This document shows positions 58,840 through 64,000 of a stretch of DNA of 64,000 nucleotides, piece after piece. The notes under the pieces were generated by a model, which saw nothing but the letters and a program-made list of their open reading frames with translations, made no database searches and was not told the DNA's origin. The first letter of the stretch is position 1. Each line of letters starts with the position of its first letter. The stretch spans positions 88,698 to 152,697 of the forward strand of contig NW_022985190.1 in the NCBI RefSeq assembly GCF_010093535.1, read 5' to 3'. The stretch comes from Lindgomyces ingoldianus. Taxonomy: Eukaryota > Ascomycota > Dothideomycetes > Pleosporales > Lindgomycetaceae. A program made the position numbers and the translations under genes.

Positions 58840-60560
58840 AAGGTCTCCTGTACCAAGGGACAGGTCCTCAGCTAGCTGCGACCCTGATAGCGATCAGTGT
58901 GCTCCTTCGATTCATTCGCCGCTAATCAAATGCCATACGGTCTTCATGGCGGAGTTGGCTCGTGTCAATCGTGACTCGGTGCCATTGCATCGCAAGTATG
59001 ATGAATTTCGAGATATAGCTTCTGTAAAGGCCGGGGCGGAGGTGTGGAATGGGATCGGAGTGTAGGATGATGATTGAAGAGCACGTGGGATGCGACTTGG
59101 GCGCGGCTGTTGGAGACGTGTTTGCTCGGCGAGTAAGGAGCCCGCGGGTGGTATGTAGTAAGCGTGGGGTGTTGGCGCGTCGCGGAATGTTGTATATCTG
59201 AAGAGGGCTTTGCAATCAGCGATGAAGAATCTTCGTTCTGCGCTTGGGGAGAGTAAGGAGCGCGTCGGAAGTCTTGCAAATCTTGCAACGTGAAGGCGGC
59301 GAAACGTTGTGTAAGCGTCTGTTTTGAAGGTAGCTAATTGTGTTGAAGTTGCATAGTGATTGATTGCCGCTCAAGACCAATGTAGCTTGGGTGATGGGGC
59401 ACTGAAGAGCATATGCAAGGGTCGCTGGTCCGAAGAAGAATCGCCGTGCTGAGCGAAATTTCGGACAATTGATGCTACTGCTGACAAGGTTAATGAAGCT
59501 GGGAAATTGAGCGGCCGCTAAGGCAGCACAACCTGCATCTCCCTAGCTTGAAGCACGTCCTCGGGCCATGTTGTTGCCAGTGCCCTTTCACCAGCTCTCA
59601 TCCTGCCGTAAAGCTTCGCCCGCAGTCTACAGGCTTGCATCTCAACAAGGATATTTCTTAGCTCGGTCCACTGGGCAGGAGTCGCAGGAGACGAGCGGAC
59701 CTGAGCAATGATCTCGAAACACCATACTGACCATGGTCTTAGTGAGCTTCTCCGCCCGTTAAGTTAGACCTCGCGTACTGCAAAGCATATGGGGCCGCAT
59801 TCAGCTAGCTTAGTTCCTCATTATCATTGGAATACAGTCTTTCGCCTCACTTTCCGCCTCTAGTCAGACCATTAAGAGGCTAAACAGTGCGGCCGCAGAT
59901 GCTCAGTCTTGCAGTTCCCCTCTGGGGCTGTAACATATGACACTGCCGGTTGTGATGATTGGAAGGCAGCGACACATTCGCTTAGGAGCTGCAACCTCAA
60001 GGGGATGTGCCCGAGCCAGCCTCTTTATTCGGTGACCTTAGACTGTCTGATGTGGAAGGAAAAGTGAAATCGATCGCGCTTGGGCCGTGGAACATGCAAG
60101 AAGAGCCTCGAGCGGTGGCTGGCAAGTGAAATATTAAAATGAACCCAAGGAGTTGGGGAAATGCGTCTCCTCTTTGTTCAGCCTTGTCAACGATTTGATT
60201 GCAAACTGGATAGAGCTCACTCTTCCGGGATCTTTCTCGTAAAGGGGTCGCACAATTAGCCCGGAGGGGCTTTAGTCGAGGTTAACTGCGGACTCCCTCA
60301 ATGGCCAAGCCAGGCAATGAGCCTGGGAGGCTGAAGAGAGATGTCGATGGCGTGGCTCCAGAATGTGGTGGGTCTAGCCAGAAAGCCTTCGCCGAGGTCT
60401 AAACGTTGGGAGTGACCGGAAGCCTGCGAATTCACCGATCATGAATGTAAATGACCGGAAATGGCCAATGGCCCTCTTTCACTGAGCCCAACTGTAACAC
60501 ATCCAAGAGCTATCCGCTTTACCCTAGTCAAAAAATGGGATAGCCGTTACTGGACCACCC
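58840..60560. repeat. Segmental duplication, copy 2
   Basis: It aligns in the same order and orientation with 33890-35870 (anchors listed under copy 1). It is somewhat shorter because of indels. Both copies lie 3-5 kb upstream of a DUF6594-like gene in the same orientation (39235 and 63476). Confidence 0.7.
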
Positions 60561-63475
60561 TAAGGAGGGAGAAAGAGTGGCTTGTTGGGGGTGACACACA
60601 AATCCCCGCTCGCTCGAAGCAATGCCCAACCCTCTTGAAACAAAAGAGTAGGAGGCCGTGATGCAGACATCCGTTCAACATCCGTCTTAATATAATTACG
60701 AAACCACTGATATAGTGTCCCCAACAGAGAGCTGTTTCGCTTCGTTCGAAAGTTGCAAGGCAGTGTGCATGCACCCCGCCCAAGAGAGCTAGCACGGAAG
60801 GGGGCTGGGATCGTGAAAGCCTTGAGCGTGGTAGATGTAGAACAACCCGCAGGGTAACGCATTGGGCACCGGGTTGTACCAGGGAGCTTTAGTACCATGT
60901 GGAGCTCAGGTTTTTAACGCCAGAATTGGGATATGGCATCAACAGGAGCTGAATAAGGCTCGGGCCCTCGCTCCCTCTTCACGTGTGGGTCCGGCGCGGA
61001 TATACATTGCCTCCGCTCTTGGCCCTTGAACGTCCTTCCCTCTCGTCATAGAGATGATTAGCCCCTGAGTGCTTACAGAAGTAAGTTGCACACTGACTAC
61101 CGCTCTGCTACCTTCAAATTAGCTAGCAGAACCTTCTCAGTTTAACACTCACTATTTACTTTCGTAAAGACCATATTCTGTAGCTATGAGGACCAGTCAA
61201 GAACCGCATTCTTGTAATATTAAGGTAAGTGGAGCTGTTCTCTGCAATGCGGGAGCGTGAGGTAGCTACTATCACAGTATTGAAGCTCGGTGGGTGAATG
61301 GAAAGCTGGTGGAAGAGTGGTCGGCCCAAAACTTTAGTATGCGAGTGCGTCGCTTCTTAAATGTAGAAGGAGCCAACGCGCCAACGCGGAAGGCGCGGTA
61401 GTGAGGATTATATCAGATTGATGTTATTGGAGTTCCGACTCGAGTAGCTTTGCATCTATTCTTGGCTCGAGTCATGACAACAAAATCTCATCTCTGGGAA
61501 ACGTCGAACTTCAAGTGTACCTATAATGAAGGCATTTAGGGAAAGTGGACGGACAAATTTAAAGTATATATTTGCAGAGCTTATAGTAGTAAAGTGCAAG
61601 CAGCTTGTGCGAATATCTTAGATTACGGAAAGTCCTGAGGCATCTAAGGGGGAGGCCCAAATGCACGAGTGAACGTGACCTCGCTGCGCCCCAGCAGACT
61701 TCCATTATAACCGCATTACATTGATGGTAACAGGGAAACTCTATACGAATGTAAATTTACACTTCCTGAAAGGAGCGAACGGCATTAATCTTCATTGTTC
61801 ATATCTCCGACCACGACAGTAAAAACTTCGAGGGAGGACGACTCCCGTCAGTGCGCTATCGTAATGGTTTGTGCGGGTGTTGTCCTTGGTCCAGGATATA
61901 TTTGACATGCCATTTTTAAACTTAGCAGGCGTATCAATGCCTGATAGTATAATCCTTCACCAGAATGGGCTAGCAGTCTGAGGTGAAGGACAAGGGAAGG
62001 TGGATCGTAAGAGTAATGCTAAATCGATGATGAACACGTCAGTGAGGGAAGCCGGCGTCGAGCCTAGTCAATCCTCGCTCCAATGGTGGTTGACCGAAGC
62101 GGAATTTCCTGGCGATCTTGGAAATACTGAGAATCGCAAAGATAGAGGGGCGCGGTTTCTCGGTCATTTTTCTTCCCGCAGTGTTGGAGACATCTAACTC
62201 CCTGAATTTTGACTCACTGGGCCTTCCCTGTAAAATGTTTGCCTGGTTTTAGCGACGTCTCTATCTAAATCGACTTATCGACGATGTTGTGGAGCCAGAG
62301 CACGCAGCTGGTGAACGAAGATAACGCCCGGGATACAGAGCAGCTGACCACGCGCAACCTGGTCGCTGCACTTCCAATAGAATACGCGTCGATCTTGCGG
62401 TAGTACTGCAATTGTTACTGGATCCCTCCCTTTCTGCAACTGATGCCTGCAGAGGAGAGCGCGGACTGACCGGCTTGATCGACGCCGTCATGGCATGTTC
62501 CCACTGTGCAACTTTATTGCATGGTATAACTCTTCGGTTGCCTCCTGCAAGTAAGCACGCAGATACGTGGATGTGCGCGTCTGGTGTTCGTCCGTTCTGG
62601 TCTTGGGTTTGGGGTGCTGGAGGCGTCGCTTGTGGGTCTGGGGCCTTTGAAATCCATCATCCCCGGCGGGAACGTAACCGGAACGCCATCTGCTCACTGG
62701 GCTGAAATTAGGCTCCCTCATCTCAACATCCCCTCTGCCATCGCCAACAACGGTCCGCGCCGCATCAGGTGAGTCAAATCACCTGGGTTTGTCCCGGAGG
62801 GTGATGGTTGGACATCGATAACCGTTTTCGACAACAGTCTGGTTGCCTTTCTCAGCTGGTGTGCTTCAGGAAGGAAGTTGCCTCCTGGGCCGCAATCTTG
62901 AGAGAGTGGAGGTTTGCGATTCTTCATGGGCCATGACCACCTCCAATGCGGGGAACAACCTATAGAGCATGGCCTGCTGGCTGGCGCATTCATATCGCCA
63001 TGTGCTTTGACGAGCTTCCCAGCAACAGACCGGTGAGGGAAGATGGAGTTGGTTTGGCAGATTCCTACCAGGATACTGACATGTGAGGTATGCGACCGAA
63101 TATTCGATCCACTCGCATTGGGAGCGATTGAAAGGATATCGCTAGCGCGGTATTCAGAAGGCAAACAAATTACCTCGTCCGCATGGGATGTGAAGGATTG
63201 CACTTGAGGTATGGATGCCGAGAGGTTTTTCCTTCCACGTTTCGAGATCCTTCCGTGGGTAGGCATGCGAGGAGAGCCTCGAAGGAGAATGCATAAAGTA
63301 AAGAGAGGTCAATCGTTCTTCGGGCCAGTGCTTTGTCAAATTGTGGACTGAACATTCCAAGAATCCAATTTGGAGCGTTGTCTGATTCTGTTTCGATCCA
63401 TTTTCTTTCCCGTCGCCAAATCGCGCTTAGTGTCCAACCAGCTATACAGGTGAAGCCCTGGCAGCTACCGTAAGT
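60561..63475. other. Intergenic; no supportable gene
   Basis: About 2.9 kb of normal-composition DNA. The longest frame is a 182-codon minus-strand ORF at 63266-62718 with no recognised motif, opposite several plus-strand frames; I do not support it as a gene. Nothing else is recognised. Confidence 0.4.
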
Positions 63476-64000
63476 ATGCAACGAATCAAGTACCGATACT
63501 CCGCACTGTATAAAGAAATCGCCGCCTTCCCAGCACTCGCCAATTTCCAACGATATACGGAGGAGTGGGCCTGGATATTATATAATGACAGCTTGGATAT
63601 TAAGCAGAAGAGAAAAGAATGTGATGATCTCATTGCGGACATTAAGGGGTTTCCGCGCGGGAAGCAAGTGTTCACCGTCACAGATTGGCACCCGATCCAC
63701 CCCGAGGAGGAAAACCCTATGTTGACAGAGAAAGTGAGATCTTTGAAAAAGAGCTTAAGACAACAGAGTGAGTTATATAAAACCTAGACTTTCCGGTCCG
63801 GTAGGTGCATTCGTCGACTAGCAAGCTGAATTTTAAAGGCAAGGACCTTCTCCTCGCCTATGAGGTAGCACAGTTGCCTAGCCAGCGCAATCTCTTTGCG
63901 AAACGCTTTCGGGATTATCCGAATCTCTTCAAAGATGAGGTGTTTGGGCCGACTGGAGAAAGCGAAGAGATTTACAAGCAAGTTCCAGCACATTCCGACA
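63476..64000 (+). CDS. DUF6594-like protein, N-terminal part (paralogue 3), cut by window end
   Basis: Exon 1 (63476-63767) encodes MQRIKYRYSALYKEIAAFPA with the family's Y-S-x-L, FP, R-Y and helical LDIKQKRKECDDLIADIK segments, and ends in phase 1 with GTGAGT, the same intron position and phase as in paralogues 1 and 2. The following exon is open to the window edge in the frame KDLLLAYEVAQLPSQRN. Its acceptor is unclear: AAAG|GC at 63838 keeps the frame, whereas the better pyrimidine-flanked GGTAG at about 63814 runs SAFVD then TAG. So either splicing is unusual or the gene carries a lesion. The membrane segments expected at the C-terminus are outside the window. Confidence 0.55.

Noticed and set aside
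62718..63266. 182-codon minus-strand ORF
   Set aside because: No domain or compositional signature, opposite other open frames, no splice-consistent neighbour; a frame of this length by chance is plausible in normal-GC DNA.

Overview
The window looks like a chromosome segment of a filamentous ascomycete (Pezizomycotina). Genes have short 47-103 nt GT-AG introns and sit in about 50% GC DNA. Between them lie long AT-rich blocks of dead retrotransposons in which CpA has become TpA on both strands, the signature of repeat-induced point mutation (RIP). There is an 85-N assembly gap at 40087-40171, so this is draft sequence. I cannot name the species.

Layout. 1-17150 is an AT-rich block: a Copia-like element (1-4465) with a nearly unmutated 351-bp LTR, a heavily RIPped Ty3/Gypsy element (6041-11704) with 318-bp LTRs and a 5-bp target duplication, and a second Copia-like relic (about 11710-16560) containing a run of 63 G. 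A lone 322-codon gene of unknown function follows (17334-18302), then more AT-rich relic. 19620-22500 holds non-coding, degenerately repeated DNA. 22498-25354 carries two conserved, divergently transcribed genes: the U6 snRNA phosphodiesterase USB1 (with a possible nonsense codon at its splice junction) and the cell-morphology protein PAL1 (its first intron appears to be GC-AG). 25355-64000 is accessory DNA built around three related genes encoding predicted membrane proteins resembling the fungal DUF6594 family, at 29450, 39235 and 63476, with a diverged segmental duplication (33.9-35.9 kb and 58.8-60.6 kb) between them.

The most striking observation is that the second of these genes appears to be cut by a roughly 15.6-kb transposon nest. 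Exons 1-2 lie at 39235-39692 and exons 3-4 at 55570-56137. Orientation, intron phase and summed length (924 nt, 307 aa, against 299 aa for the intact paralogue) all agree. Inside the nest is a structurally complete chromodomain Gypsy element (48387-54051, minus strand, target duplication CTACT) of the same family as the RIPped copy at 6041. Its in-frame stops come mostly from one-strand C-to-T changes at CGA and CAA codons preceded by C, a different mutational pattern from the old copy.

No rRNA, convincing tRNA or CRISPR array was seen. All gene names come from reading motifs by eye; no database search was possible.
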